From Hydractinia symbiolongicarpus (lineage: Eukaryota > Cnidaria > Hydrozoa > Anthoathecata > Hydractiniidae): a stretch of DNA of 64,000 bases. How positions within the stretch are numbered: the stretch's first letter is position 1; every line of letters starts with the position of its first letter. This document shows positions 1 to 12,549 of the stretch, one piece after another. The position numbers and the translations under genes were made by a program. The notes under the pieces were generated by a model. The model worked only from the letters and a program-made list of their open reading frames with translations, did no database searches and had not been told where the DNA came from. Location: assembly GCF_029227915.1 (NCBI RefSeq), contig NC_079880.1, forward strand, positions 3,784,001 to 3,848,000, given 5' to 3'.

Positions 1-1623
1 AAGTATACAAAGAAAGTACCCAGGGAGTAAACTCATTTCCCAAACGATTTTTTAAGTTATTATTTCACCACTAAAACGCATGAGACTTGTAGTTTTCAAG
101 AATGTTTTCATTTTTGATCAGACGCTGAATAAAAGCAGTTTAATCGCCGGCAAACGAAAACCCGCGATTTCCCGTAAATCCCGGGCTTGGCACGTATAGT
201 CGAATGTATACAAAGAAAGTACCCTGTGAGTAAACTCATTTCCAGAACGATTTTTTAAATTATTTTTTCATCACTAAAACGCATAAGACTTGTAGTTTTT
301 AAAAATGTTTTCATTTTTGATGAGACGCTGATAAAAAGCAGTTTAATCGCCGGCAAACGAAAACCTGCGATTTCCCTAAATCCCGGACTCGGCCCGTATA
401 GTCAAAAGTATACAAAGAAAGTACTCAGGGAGTAAACTCATTTCCAGAACGATTTTTTAAATTATTTTTTCACCACTAAAACGCATAAGACTTGTAGTTT
501 TTAAAAATGTTTTCATTTTTGATGAGACGCTGAATAAAAGAAGTTTAATCGACGGCAAACGAAAACCCGCGATTTCCCGTAAATCCCGGGCTTCGCCCGT
601 ATAGTCAAAAGTATACAAAGAAAGTACCCGGGGAGTAAACTCATTTCCCAAACGATTTTTTAAGTTATTATTTCACCACTAAAACGCATGAGACTTGTAG
701 TTTTCAAGAATGTTTTCATTTTTGATGAGACGCTGAATAAAAGCAGTTTAATCGCCGGCAAACGAAAACCTGCGATTTCCCTAAATCCCGGACTCGGCCC
801 GTATAGTCAAAAGTATACAAAGAAAGTACCCAGGGAGTAAACTCATTTCCAGAACGATTTTTTAAATTATTTTTTCACCACTAAAACGCATAAGACTTGT
901 AGTTTTTAAAAATGTTTTCATTTTTGATGGGACGCTGAATAAAAGAAGTTTAATCGACGGCAAACGAAAACCCGCGATTTCCCGTAAATCCCGGGCTTCG
1001 CCCGTATAGTCAAAAGTATACAAAGAAAGTACCCAGGGAGTAAACTCATTTCCAGAACGATTTTTTAAATTATGTTTTCACCACTAAAACGCATAAGACT
1101 TGTAGTTTTTAAAAATGTTTTCATTTTTGATGAGACGCTGAATAAAAGAAGTTTAATCGACGGCAAACGAAAACCCGCGATTTCCCGTAAATCCCGGGCT
1201 TCGCCCGTATAGTCAAAAGTATACAAAGAAAGTACCCGGGGAGTAAACTCATTTCCCAAACGATTTTTTAAGTTATTATTTCACCACTAAAACGCATGAG
1301 ACTTGTAGTTTTCAAGAATGTTTTCATTTTTGATGAAACGCTGAATAAAAGCAGTTTAATCGCCGGCAAACGAAAACCTGCGATTTCCCTAAATCCCGGA
1401 CTCGGCCCGTATAGTCAAAAGTATACAAAGAAAGTACCCAGGGAGTAAACTCATTTCCAGAACGATTTTTTAAATTATTTTTTCACCACTAAAACGCATA
1501 AGACTTGTAGTTTTTAAAAATGTTTTCATTTTTGATGGGACGCTGAATAAAAGAAGTTTAATCGACGGCAAACGAAAACCCGCGATTTCCCGTAAATCCC
1601 GGGCTTCGCCCGTATAGTCAAAA
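1..1623 (+). repeat. 608-bp trimer HOR, region I
   Basis: Three monomer kinds alternate with a 608-bp period (203+202+203). The variant TAAGTTATTATTTC recurs at about 51, 659 and 1267. The GATGGGACGC form recurs near 926 and 1534. The segments 408-1015 and 1016-1623 are two nearly identical trimers with a handful of substitutions. The left end is cut by the window. None of the D-type short monomers occur here. Confidence 0.85.
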
Positions 1624-2275
1624 GTATACAAAGAAAGTACCCAGGGAGTAAACTCATTTCCAGAACGATTTTTTAAATTATGTTTTCACCACTAAAACGC
1701 ATAAGACTTGTAGTTTTTAAAAATGTTTTCGTTTTTGATGAGACGCTGAATAAAAGAAGTTTAATCGCCGGCAAAGGTAAACCCGCGATTTCCCGTAAAT
1801 CCCGGGCTTGGCCCGTATAGTCAAAAGTATACAAAAAAAGTACCCAGGGAGTAAACTCATTTCCCGAACGATTTTTTAAATTACTTTTTACCACTATAAC
1901 GCATGAGACTTATAGTTTTTAAAAATGTTTTCATTTTTGATGAGACGCTGAATAAAAGAAGTTTAATCGACGGCAAACGAAAACCCGCGATTTCCCGTAA
2001 ATCCCGGGCTTCGCCCGTATAGTCAAAAGTATACAAAGAAAGTACCCAGGGAGTAAACTCATTTCCCGAACGATTTTTTAAATTATTTTTTCAACACTAA
2101 AACGCATGAGACTTGTAGTTTTTAAAAATGTTTTCATTTTTGATGAGACGCTGAATAAAAGAAGTTTAATCGCCGGCAAACGAAAACCCGCGATTTCCCG
2201 TAAATCCCGGCTTCGCCCGAATAGTCAAAAGTAAACAAAGAAAGTACCCAGGGAGTAAACTTATTTCCCGAACGA

Positions 2276-2343
2276 TTTTTTAAATTATTTTTTCACCACT
2301 AAAACGCATGAGACTTGTAGTTTTCAAAAATGTTTTCATTTTT
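2276..2343. other. Representative A/T-tract region of the monomer
   Basis: T-runs at 2276-2281, 2288-2293, 2321-2324, 2333-2336 and 2339-2343, with an A-run at 2326-2330. Several are spaced near 10-12 bp, an arrangement known to favour intrinsic DNA curvature in satellites. It is present in every monomer, including the short D form. Confidence 0.5.
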
Positions 2344-2373
2344 GATGAGACGCTGAATAAAAGAAGTTTAATC

Positions 2374-2427
2374 GCCGGCAAAGGAAAACCCGCGATTTCC
2401 CGTAAATCCCGGGCTTGGCCCGTATAG
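2374..2427. other. Representative GC-rich CCCG module of the monomer
   Basis: Example of the GC-rich part found in nearly every monomer. CCCG starts at 2389, 2399, 2408 and 2419, spacings of 10, 9 and 11 bp, close to one DNA turn. The last two overlap a small inverted repeat, CGGGC (2410-2414) and GCCCG (2418-2422), around a 3-base loop. Most of the monomer's CpG sites are here. The 18 D monomers lack it. A structural or protein-binding role is speculation. Confidence 0.6.
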
Positions 2428-5400
2428 TCAAAAGTATACAAAGAAAGTACCCAGGGAGTAAACTCATTTCCCGAACGATTTTTTAAATTACTTTTTCACC
2501 ACTAAAACGCATGAGACTTGTAGTTTTCAAAAATGTTTTCATTTTTGATGAGACGCTGAAAAAAAGCAGTTTAAACGCCGGCAAACGAAAACCTGCCATT
2601 TCTCTAAATACCGAACTCGGCCCGTATAGTCAAAAGTACACAAAGAAAGTACCCAGGGAGTAAACTCATTTCCCAAACGATTTTTTAAATTATTATTTCA
2701 CCACTAAAACGCATGAGACTTGTAGTTTTCAAGAATGTTTTCATTTTTGATGAGACGCTGAATAAAAGCAGTTTAATCGCCGGCAAACGAAAACCCGCGA
2801 TTTCCCGTAAATCCCGGGCTTGGCACGTATAGTCGAATGTATAGAAAGAAAGTACCCTGTGAGTAAACTCATTTCCAGAACGATTTTTTAAATTACTTTT
2901 TCACCACTAAAACGCATGAGACTTGTAGTTTTCAAAAATGTTTTCATTTTTGATGAGACGCTGAAAAAAAGCAGTTTAAACGCCGGCAAACGAAAACCTG
3001 CGATTTCTCTAAATACCGAACTCGGCCCGTATAGTCAAAAGTATACAAAGAAAGTACCCAGGGAGTAAACTCATTTCCCAAACGATTTTTTAAATTATTA
3101 TTTCACCACTAAAACGCATGAGACTTGTAGTTTTCAAGAATGTTTTCATTTTTGATGAGACGCTGAATAAAAGCAGTTTAATCGCCGGCAAACGAAAACC
3201 CGCGATTTCCCGTAAATCCCGGGCTTGGCACGTATAGTCGAATGTATACAAAGAAAGTACCCTGTGAGTAAACTCATTTCCAGAACGATTTTTTAAATTA
3301 TTTTTTCATCACTAAAACGCATAAGACTTGTAGTTTTTAAAAATGTTTTCATTTTTGATGAGACGCTGAATAAAAGCAGTTTAATCGCCGGCAAACGAAA
3401 ACCTGCGATTTCCCGTAAATCCCGGACTCGGCCCGTATAGTCAAAAGTATACAAAGAAAGTACCCAGGGAGTAAACTCATTTCCAGAATGATTTTTTAAA
3501 TTATGTTTTCACCACTAAAACGCATAAGACTTGTAGTTTTTAAAAATGTTTTCATTTTTGATGAGACGCTGAATAAAAGAAGTTTAATCGCCGGCAAAGG
3601 AAAACCCGCGATTTCCCGTAAATCCCGGGCTTGGCCCGTATAGTCAAAAGTATACAAAGAAAGTACCTAGGGAGTAAACTCATTTCCCAAACGATTTTTT
3701 AAATTATTATTTCACCACTAAAACGCATGAGACTTGTAGTTTTCAAGAATGTTTTCATTTTTGATGAGACGCTGAATAAAAGCAGTTTAATCGCCGGCAA
3801 ACGCAAACCCGCGATTTCCCATAAATCACGGGCTTGGCACGTATAGTCGAATGTATACAAAGAAAGTACCCTGTGAGTAAACTCATTTTCAGAACGATTT
3901 TTTAAATTATTTTTTCATCACTAAAACGCATAAGACTTGTAGTTTTTAAAAATGTTTTCATTTTTGATGAGACGCTGATAAAAAGCAGTTTAATCGCCGG
4001 CAAACGAAAACCTGCGATTTCCCTAAATCCCGGACTCGGCCCGTATAGTCAAAAGTATACAAAGAAAGTACCCAGGGAGTAAACTCATTTCCAGAACGAT
4101 TTTTTAAATTATTTTTTCACCACTAAAACGCATAAGACTTGTAGTTTTTAAAAATGTTTTCATTTTTGATGAGACGCTGAATAAAAGAAGTTTAATCGAC
4201 GGCAAACGAAAACCCGCGATTTCCCGTAAATCCCGGGCTTCGCCCGTATAGTCAAAAGTATACAAAGAAAGTACCCAGGGAGTAAACTCATTTCCCGAAC
4301 GATTTTTTAAATTATTTTTTCACCACTAAAACGCATGAGACTTGTAGTTTTTAAAAATGTTTTCATTTTTGATGAGACGCTGAATAAAAGCAGTTTAATC
4401 GCCGGCAAACGAAAACCTGCGATTTCCCGTAAATCCCAGACTCGGCCCGTATAGTCAAAAGTATACAAAGAAAGTACCCAGAGAGTAAACTCATTTTCAG
4501 AACGATTTTTTAAATTATGTTTTCACCACTAAAACGCATAAGACTTGTAGTTTTTAAAAATGTTTCATTTTTGATGAGACGCTGAATAAAAGAAGTTTAA
4601 TCGCCGGCAAAGGAAAACCCCCGATTTCCCGTAAATCCCTGGCTTGGCCCGTATAGTCAAAAGTATACAAAGAAAGTACCCAGGGAGTAAACTCATTTCC
4701 AGAACGATTTTTTAAATTATTTTTTCATCACTAAAACGCATAAGACTTGTAGTTTTTAAAAATGTTTTCATTTTTGATGAGACGCTGATAAAAAGCAGTT
4801 TAATCGCCGGCAAACAAAAACCTGCGATTTCCCTAAATCCCGGACTCGACCCGTATAGTCAAAAGTATACAAAGAAAGTACCCAGGGAGTAAACTCATTT
4901 CCAGAACGATTTTTTAAATTATTTTTTCACCACTAAAACGCATAAGACTTGTAGTTTTTAAAAATGTTTTCATTTTTGATGAGACGCTGAATAAAAGAAG
5001 TTTAATCGCCGGCAAAGGAAAACCCGCGATTTCCCGTAAATCCCGGGCTTGGCCCGTATAGTCAAAAGTATACAAAGAAAGTACCCAGGGAGTAAACTCA
5101 TTTCCAGAACGATTTTTTAAATTATTTTCTCATCACTAAAACGCATAAGACTTGTAGTTTTTAAAAATGTTTTCATTTTTGATGAGACGCTGATAAAAAG
5201 CAGTTTAATCGCCGGCAAACGAAAACCTGCGATTTCCCTAAATCCCGGACTCGGCCCGTATAGTCAAAAGTATACAAAGAAAGTACCCAGGGAGTAAACT
5301 CATTTCCCGAACGATTTTTTAAATTATTTTTTCACCACTAAAACGCATGAGACTTGTAGTTTTTAAAAATGTTTTCATTTTTGATGAGACGCTGAATAAA

Positions 5401-6290
5401 AGCAGTTTAATCGCCGGCAAACGAAAACCTGCGATTTCCCGTAAATCCCGGACTCGGCCCGTATAGTCAAAAGTATACAAAGAAAGTACCCAGGGAGTAA
5501 ACTCATTTCCAGAACGATTTTTTAAATTATGTTTTCACCACTAAAACGCATAAGACTTGTAGTTTTTAAAAATGTTTTCATTTTTGATGAGACGCTGAAT
5601 AAAAGAAGTTTAATCGCCGGCAAAGGAAAACCCGCGATTTCCCGTAAATCCCGGGCTTGGCCCGTATAGTCAAAAGTATACAAAGAAAGTACCCAGGGAG
5701 TAAACTCCTTTCCCGAACGATTTTTTAAATTACTTTTTCACCACTAAAACGCATGAGACTTGTAATTTTCAAAAATGTTTTCATTTTTGATGAGACGCTG
5801 AAAAAAAGCAGTTTAAACGCCGGCAAACGAAAACCTGCGATTTCCCTAAATCCCGAACTCGGCCCGTATAGTCAAAAGTATACAAAGAAAGTACCCAGGG
5901 AGTAAACTCATTTCCAGAACGATTTTTTAAATTATTTTTTCATCACTAAAACGCATAAGATTTGTAGTTTTTAAAAATGTTTTCATTTTTGATGAGACGC
6001 TGAATAAAAGAAGTTTAATCGCAGACAAACGAAAACCCGAGATTTCTTGTAAATCCCGGCTTGGCCCGTATAGTCAAAAATATACAAAGAAAGTACCCAG
6101 GGAGTAAACTCATTTCCCGAACGATTTTTTAAATTATTTTTTCACCACTAAAACGCATGAGACTTGTAGTTTTCAAAAATGTTTTCATTTTTGATGAGAC
6201 GCTGAATAAAAGAAGTTTAATCGCCGGCAAACGAAAACCGCGATTTCCCGTAAATCCCGGGCTTGGCCCGTATAGTCAAAAGTATACAAA

Positions 6291-7465
6291 AATAGTACCC
6301 AGGGAGTAAACTCAATTCCCGAACGATTTTTTAAATCACTTTTTCACCACTAAAACGCATGAGACTTGTAGTTTTTAAAAATGTTTTCATTTTTGATGAG
6401 ACGCTGAATAAAAGAAGTTTAATCGCCGGCAAACAAAAACCTACGATTTCCCGTAAATCCGGGGCTTGGCCCGTATATTCGAATATATACAAAGAAAGTA
6501 CCCAGGGTGTAAACTCATTTCCCGAACGATTTTTTAAATTTTTTTTTCACCACTAAAACGCATGAGACTTGTAGTTTTCAAAAATGTTTTCATTTTTGAT
6601 GAGACGCTTAATGAAAGAGGTTTAATCGCCGGAAAACGAAAACCCGCGATTTCCCGTAAATCCCGGGCTTGGCCCGTATAGTCTAATGTATACAAAGAAA
6701 GTACCCTGTGAGTAAACTCATTTCCAGAACGATTTTTTAAATTATTTTTTCACCACTAAAACGCATAAGACTTGTAGTTTTTAAAAATGTTTTCATTTTT
6801 GATGAGACGCTGAATAAAAGAAGTTTAATCGCCGGCAAACGAAAACCCGCGATTTCCCGTAAATCCCGGCTTGGACCGTATAGTGAAAAGTATACAAAGA
6901 AAGTACCCAGGGAGTAAACTCATTTCCCGAACGATTTTTTAAATTATTTTTTCACCACTAAAACGCATGAGACTTGTAGTTTTCAAAAATGTTTTCATTT
7001 TTGATGAGACGCTGATTAAAAGAAGTTTAATCGCCGGCAAACGAAAACCCGCGATTTCCCGTAAATCCCGGGCTTGGCCCGTATAATCAAAAGTATACAA
7101 AGAAAGTACCCAGGGAGTAAACTCATTTTCCGAACGATTTTTTAAATTACTTTTTCACCACTAAAACGCATGAGACTTGTAGTTTTTAAAAATGTTTTCA
7201 TTTTTGATGAGACGCTGAATAAAAGAAGTTTAATCGCCGGCAAACGAAAACCTGCGATTTCCCGTAAATCCTGGACTCGGCCCGTATAGTCAAAAATATA
7301 CAAAGAAAGTACCCAGGGAGTAAACTCATTTCCCAAACGATTTTTTAAATTATTATTTCACCACTAAAACGCATGAGACTAGTAGTTTTCAAGAATGTTT
7401 TCATTTTTGATGAGACGCTGAATAAAAGCAGTTTAATCGCCGGCAAACGAAAACCCGCGATTTCC
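6291..7465 (+). repeat. Boundary block, copy 1 (palindrome-containing monomers)
   Basis: This stretch contains, in order, a CAAAAATAG joint, the TATTCGAATA palindrome monomer, a monomer with an unusual TTAATGAAAGAGG segment, a monomer preceded by GTCTAATG, one with TTGGACCG, and one with ACTAGTAG. The same rare variants in the same order occur about 9.4 kb downstream (15.8-16.9 kb), with offset 9,425 bp measured at several landmarks. Parts recur in the last 800 bp of the window. It marks the change from the region I mosaic to the D-containing HORs. Confidence 0.75.
6474..6487. other. 14-bp perfect palindrome TATATTCGAATATA
   Basis: At the monomer joint most copies read TATAGTCAAAAGTATA. Here two substitutions create a perfect self-complementary 14-mer centred on TTCGAA. 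Identical palindromes occur at 15899-15912 and 63291-63304. I saw no others, although many monomers have the weaker GTCGAATATATAC form. No function can be assigned. Confidence 0.85.
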
Positions 7466-8749
7466 CGTAAATCCCGGGCTTGGCACGTATAGTCGAATGT
7501 ATACAAAGAAAGTACCCTGTGAGTAAACTCATTTCCAAAACGATTTTTTAAAATATATTTTCACCACTAAAACGCATAAGACTTGTAGTTTTTAAAAATA
7601 TTTTCATATTTGATGGGACGCTGAATAAAAGCAGTTTAATCGCCGGCAAACGAAAACCCGCAATTTCCCGTAAATCCCGGGCTTGGCCCGTATAGTCAAA
7701 AGTATACAAAGAAAGTACCCAGGGAGTAAACTCATTTCCCGAACGATTTTTTATATTATTTTTTTACCACTAAACGCATGAAACTTGTAGTTTTCAAAAA
7801 TATTTTCATATTTGATGGGATGCTGAATAAAAGAAGTTTAATCGCCAACAAACGAAAATCCGCGATTTCCCGTAAATCCCGGACTCGGCCCGTATAGTCA
7901 AAAGTATACAAAGAAAGTACCCAGGGAGTAAACTCATTTCCCGAACGATTTTTTAAATTATTTTTTCACCACTAAAACGCATGAGACTTGTAGTTTTCAA
8001 AAATGTTTTCATTTTTGATGAGACGCTTAATGAAAGAGGTTTAATCGCCGGCAAACGAAATCCCGCGTTTTCCCGTAAATCCGGGGCTTGGCCCGTATAG
8101 TCGAATGTATACAAAGAAAGTACCCAGGGAGTAAACTCATTTCGCAAACGATTTTTTAAATTTTTTTTTCACCACTAAAACGCATGAGACTTGTAGTTTT
8201 CAAAAATGTTTTCATTTTTGATAAGACGCTTAATGAAAGAGGTTTAATCGCCGGAAAACGAAAACCCGCGATTTCCCGTAAATCCCGGGCTTGGCCCGTA
8301 TAGTCGAATGTATACAAAGAAAGTACCCTGTGAGTAAACTCATTTCCAGAACGATTTTTCAAAATTATTTTTTCACCCCTAAAACGCATAAGACTTGTAG
8401 TTTTTAAAAATGTTTTCATTTTTGATGAGACGCTGAATAAAAGAAGTTTAATCGCTGGCAAACGAAAACCCGCGATTTCCCGTAAATCCCGGCTTGGCCC
8501 GTATAGTGAAAAGTATACAAAGAAAGTACCCAGGGAGTAAACTCATTTTCCGAACGATTTTTCAAATTATTTTTTCACCACTAAAACGCATGAGACTTGT
8601 AGTTTTCAAAAATGTTTTCATTTTTGATGAGACGCTGAAAAAAAGCAGTTTAATCGCCGGCAAACGAAAACTTGCGATTTCCCTAAATCCCGAACTCGGC
8701 CCGTATAGTCAAAAGTATACAAAGAAAGTACCCAGGGAGTAAACTCATT
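7466..8749 (+). repeat. Satellite monomers incl. G/H-type pair, re-used at 10.6-11.9 kb
   Basis: Includes diverged monomers with AAAATATATTTTC and TATATTATTTTTTT segments and CATATTTGATGGGA in place of CATTTTTGATGAGA. These are followed by two monomers with TTAATGAAAGAGG. The block from about 7.4 kb to 8.74 kb is repeated 3,193 bp downstream and again, from about 17.9 kb, at an offset of 10,439 bp. Confidence 0.75.
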
Positions 8750-10523
8750 TCAAGAACGATTTTTTAAATTATTTTTTCACCACTAAAACGCATAAGACTT
8801 GTAGTTTTTAAAAATGTTTTCATTTTTGATGAGACGCTGAATAAAAGAAGTTTAATCGCAGGCAAACGAAAACCCGCGATTTCCCGTAAATCCCGGCTTG
8901 GCCCGTATAGTCAAAAGTATACAAAGAAAGTACCCAGGGAGTAAACTCATTTCCCGAACGATTTTTTAAATTATTTTTTCACCACTAAAACGCATGAGAC
9001 TTGTGGTTTTCAAAAATGTTTTCATTTTTGATGAGACGCTGAATAAAAGAAGTTTAATCGCCGGCAAACGAAAACCCGCGATTTCCCGTAAATCCCGGGC
9101 TGGGCCCGTATAGTCAAAAGTATACAAAGAAAGTACCCAGGGAGTAAACTCAATTCCCGAACGATTTTTTAAATCACTTTTTCACCACTAAAACGCATGA
9201 GACTTGTAGTTTTTAAGAATGTTTTCATTTTTGATGAGACGCTGAATAAAAGCAGTTTAATCGCCGGCAAACGAAATCCCGCGTTTTCCCGTAAATCCGG
9301 GGCTTGGCCCGTATAGTCGAATATATACAAAGAAAGTACCCAGGGTGTAAACTCATTTCCCGAACGATTTTTTAAATTTTTTTTTCACCACTAAAACGCA
9401 TGAGACTTGTAGTTTTCAAAAATGTTTTCATTTTTGATGAGACGCTGAATAAAGGAACTTTAATCGTATAGTGAAAAGTATACAAAGAAAGTACCCAGGG
9501 AGTAAACTCATTTCCCGAACGATTTTTTAAATTATTTTTTCACCACTAAAACGCATGAGACTTGTAGTTTTCAAAAATGTTTTCATTTTTGATGAGACGC
9601 TGAATAAAAGAAGTTTAATCGCCGGCAAACGAAAACCCGCGATTTCCCGTAAATCCCGGCTTGGCCCGTATAGTCAAAAGTATACAAAGAAAGTACCCTG
9701 GGAGTAAACTCATTTCCCAAACGATTTTTTATATTATTTTTTTACCACTAAACGCATGCAACTTGCAGTTTTCAAAAATATTTTCATATTTGATGGGATG
9801 CTGAATAAAAGAAGTTTAATCGCCGGCAAACGAAAATCCGCGATTTCCCGTAAATCCCGGACTCGGCCCGTATAGTCAAAAGTATACAAAGAAAGTACCC
9901 AGGGAGTAAACTCATTTCCCGAACGATTTTTTAAATCACTTTTTCACCACTAAAACGCATGAGACTTGTAGTTTTCAAAAATGTTTTCATTTTTGATGAG
10001 ACGCTCAATGAAAGAGGTTTAATCGCCGGCAAACGAAAACCCGCGATTTCCCGTAAATCCCGGGCTTGGCCCGTATAGTCGAATGTATACAAAGAAAGTA
10101 CCCTGTGAGTAAACTCATTTCCAGAACGATTTTTTAAATTATTTTTTCACCACTAAAACGCATAAGACTTGTAGTTTTTAAAAATGTTTTCATTTTTGAT
10201 GAGACGCTGAATAAAAGAAGTTTAATCGCTGGCAAACGAAAACCCGCGATTTCCCGTAAATCCCGGCTTTGCCCGTATAGTGAAAAGTATACAAAGAAAG
10301 TACCCAGGGAGTAAACTCATTTCCCGAACGATTTTTTAAATTATTTTTTCACCACTAAAACGCATGAGACTTGTAGTTTTCAAAAATGTTTTCATTTTTG
10401 ATGAGACGCTGAAAAAAAGCAGTTTAATCGCCGGCAAACGAAAACCTGCGATTTCCCTAAATCCCGAACTCGGCCCGTATAGTCAAAAGTATACAAAGAA
10501 AGTACCCAGGGAGTAAACTCATT
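8750..10523 (+). repeat. Canonical type 1 9-mer HOR unit (A-I), 1,774 bp
   Basis: TTTCAAGAACG marks monomer A at 8750 and again at 10524, exactly 1,774 bp apart. Order inside: A (GCAGGC), B (CTTGTGG), C (AATTCCCG, TTTAAGAATG, TCGAATATATAC), short D (9323-9477), E (CCGGCTTGG), F (TATATTATTTTTTTACC, GGGATGCTG), G (TCAATGAAAGAGG), H (GCTGGC, GGCTTTGCCCG), I (GAAAAAAAGCAG, CCCTAAATCCCGAACTCGG). Sum of monomer lengths fits one 155-bp and eight 202/203-bp copies. Confidence 0.85.
9323..9477 (+). repeat. Short monomer D (155 bp), copy 1
   Basis: Leftmost copy of the deleted monomer. The reading AAAGGAACTTTAATCG at 9451 joins directly to TATAGTGAAAAG. A full-length monomer would have 47 more bases of the GC-rich CCCG module between these. 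A two-base CG repeat borders the deleted piece. Confidence 0.93.
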
Positions 10524-11299
10524 TCAAGAACGATTTTTTAAATTATTTTTTCACCACTAAAACGCATGAGACTTGTAGTTTTCAAAAATGTTTTCATTTT
10601 TGATGAGACGCTGAATAAAAGCAGTTTAATCGCCGGCAAACGAAAACCCGCGATTTCCCGTAAATCCCGGGCTTGGCACGTATAATCGAATGTATACAAA
10701 GAAAGTACCCTGTGAGTAAACTCATTTCCAAAACGATTTTTTAAAATATATTTTCACCACTAAAACGCATAAGACTTGTAGTTTTTAAAAATATTTTCAT
10801 ATTTGATGGGACGCTGAATAAAAGAAATTTAATCGCCGGCAAACGAAAACCCGCAATTTCCCGTAAATCCCGGGCTTGGCCCGTATAGTCAAAAGTATAC
10901 AAAGAAAGTACCCAGGGAGTAAACTCATTTCCCGAACGATTTTTTATATTATTTTTTTACCACTAAACGCATGAAACTTGTAGTTTTCAAAAATATTTTC
11001 ATATTTGATGGGATGCTGAATAAAAGAAGTTTAATCGCCAACAAACGAAAATCCGCGATTTCCCGTAAATCCCGGACTCGGCCCGTATAGTCAAAAGTAT
11101 ACAAAGAAAGTACCCAGGGAGTAAACTCATTTCCCGAACGATTTTTTAAATTATTTTTTCACCACTAAAACGCATGAGACTTGTAGTTTTCAAAAATGTT
11201 TTCATTTTTGATGAGACGCTTAATGAAAGAGGTTTAATCGCCGGCAAACGAAATCCCGCGTTTTCCCGTAAATCCGGGGCTTGGCCCGTATAGTCGAAT

Positions 11300-11907
11300 G
11301 TATACAAAGAAAGTACCCAGGGAGTAAACTCATTTCGCAAACGATTTTTTAAATTTTTTTTTCACCACTAAAACGCATGAGACTTGTAGTTTTCAAAAAT
11401 GTTTTCATTTTTGATGAGACGCTTAATGAAAGAGGTTTAATCGCCGGAAAACGAAAACCCGCGATTTCCCGTAAATCCCGGGCTTGGCCCGTATAGTCGA
11501 ATGTATACAAAGAAAGTACCCTGTGAGTAAACTCATTTCCAGAACGATTTTTCAAAATTATTTTTTCACCACTAAAACGCATAAGACTTGTAGTTTTTAA
11601 AAATGTTTTCATTTTTGATGAGACGCTGAATAAAAGAAGTTTAATCGCTGGCAAACGAAAACCCGCGATTTCCCGTAAATCCCGGCTTGGCCCGTATAGT
11701 GAAAAGTATACAAAGAAAGTACCCAGGGAGTAAACTCATTTCCCGAACGATTTTTCAAATTATTTTTTCACCACTAAAACGCATGAGACTTGTAGTTTTC
11801 AAAAATGTTTTCATTTTTGATGAGACGCTGAAAAAAAGCAGTTTAATCGCCGGCAAACGAAAACTTGCGATTTCCCTAAATCCCGAACTCGGCCCGTATA
11901 GTCAAAA
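11300..11907 (+). repeat. 608-bp tandem duplication, copy 1
   Basis: Three monomers (one with TTTCGCAAACG and TTAATGAAAGAGG, one with CCCTGTGAG and TTTTTCAAAATT, one with TTTTTCAAATT and GAAAAAAAGCAG) appear twice in a row. The left mismatch is at 11299 (T against A at 11907). The right mismatch is at 11945 against 12553. The joint is therefore located to about 37 bases. Confidence 0.88.
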
Positions 11908-12515
11908 GTATACAAAGAAAGTACCCAGGGAGTAAACTCATTTCGCAAACGATTTTTTAAATTTTTTTTTCACCACTAAAACGCATGAGACTTGTAGTTT
12001 TCAAAAATGTTTTCATTTTTGATGAGACGCTTAATGAAAGAGGTTTAATCGCCGGAAAACGAAAACCCGCGATTTCCCGTAAATCCCGGGCTTGGCCCGT
12101 ATAGTCGAATGTATACAAAGAAAGTACCCTGTGAGTAAACTCATTTCCAGAACGATTTTTCAAAATTATTTTTTCACCACTAAAACGCATAAGACTTGTA
12201 GTTTTTAAAAATGTTTTCATTTTTGATGAGACGCTGAATAAAAGAAGTTTAATCGCTGGCAAACGAAAACCCGCGATTTCCCGTAAATCCCGGCTTGGCC
12301 CGTATAGTGAAAAGTATACAAAGAAAGTACCCAGGGAGTAAACTCATTTCCCGAACGATTTTTCAAATTATTTTTTCACCACTAAAACGCATGAGACTTG
12401 TAGTTTTCAAAAATGTTTTCATTTTTGATGAGACGCTGAAAAAAAGCAGTTTAATCGCCGGCAAACGAAAACTTGCGATTTCCCTAAATCCCGAACTCGG
12501 CCCGTATAGTCAAAA
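11908..12515 (+). repeat. 608-bp tandem duplication, copy 2
   Basis: Second copy of the trimer. No difference from copy 1 was noticed by eye over the shared segment. The match ends just after 12544, where sequence continues into a normal monomer A (TTTCAAGAACG). Confidence 0.88.
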
Positions 12516-12549
12516 GTATACAAAGAAAGTACCCAGGGAGTAAACTCAT

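Larger units (their letters stand above)
1624..6290 (+). repeat. Mosaic satellite monomers, region I, no dominant HOR
   Basis: About 23 full-length monomers carrying mixed variants (CTCGG, CTTCGCCCG, TATGTTTTC, GGCAAAGG). Two local duplications stand out. A 405-bp dimer repeats a rare TTTAAACGCC and AAATACC combination at about 2566 and 2971. A 608-bp trimer repeats the GGCACGTATAGTCGAATG form near 3225 and 3833. The last monomers (about 5.9-6.3 kb) carry AAACCCGAGATTTCTTG and CAAAAATAG variants that otherwise occur only in 56.7-63 kb. No gene or unique sequence is present. Confidence 0.8.
10524..12549 (+). repeat. Repeat of the 7.4-8.75 kb block with an internal 608-bp duplication
   Basis: Matches the block beginning near 7.41 kb at an offset of 3,193 bp up to about 11.94 kb, then at 3,801 bp, because three monomers were duplicated (see the two 608-bp copies). 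The first monomer is a chimera: A-like on the left (TTTCAAGAACG), but with CATGAGAC and GGCACGTATAATCG further on. Confidence 0.75.

Noticed and set aside
2410-2422. Rho-independent terminator (CGGGC-loop-GCCCG)
   Set aside because: The stem is only five bases, has no T-run directly after it, and is repeated in almost every monomer of a eukaryotic satellite.
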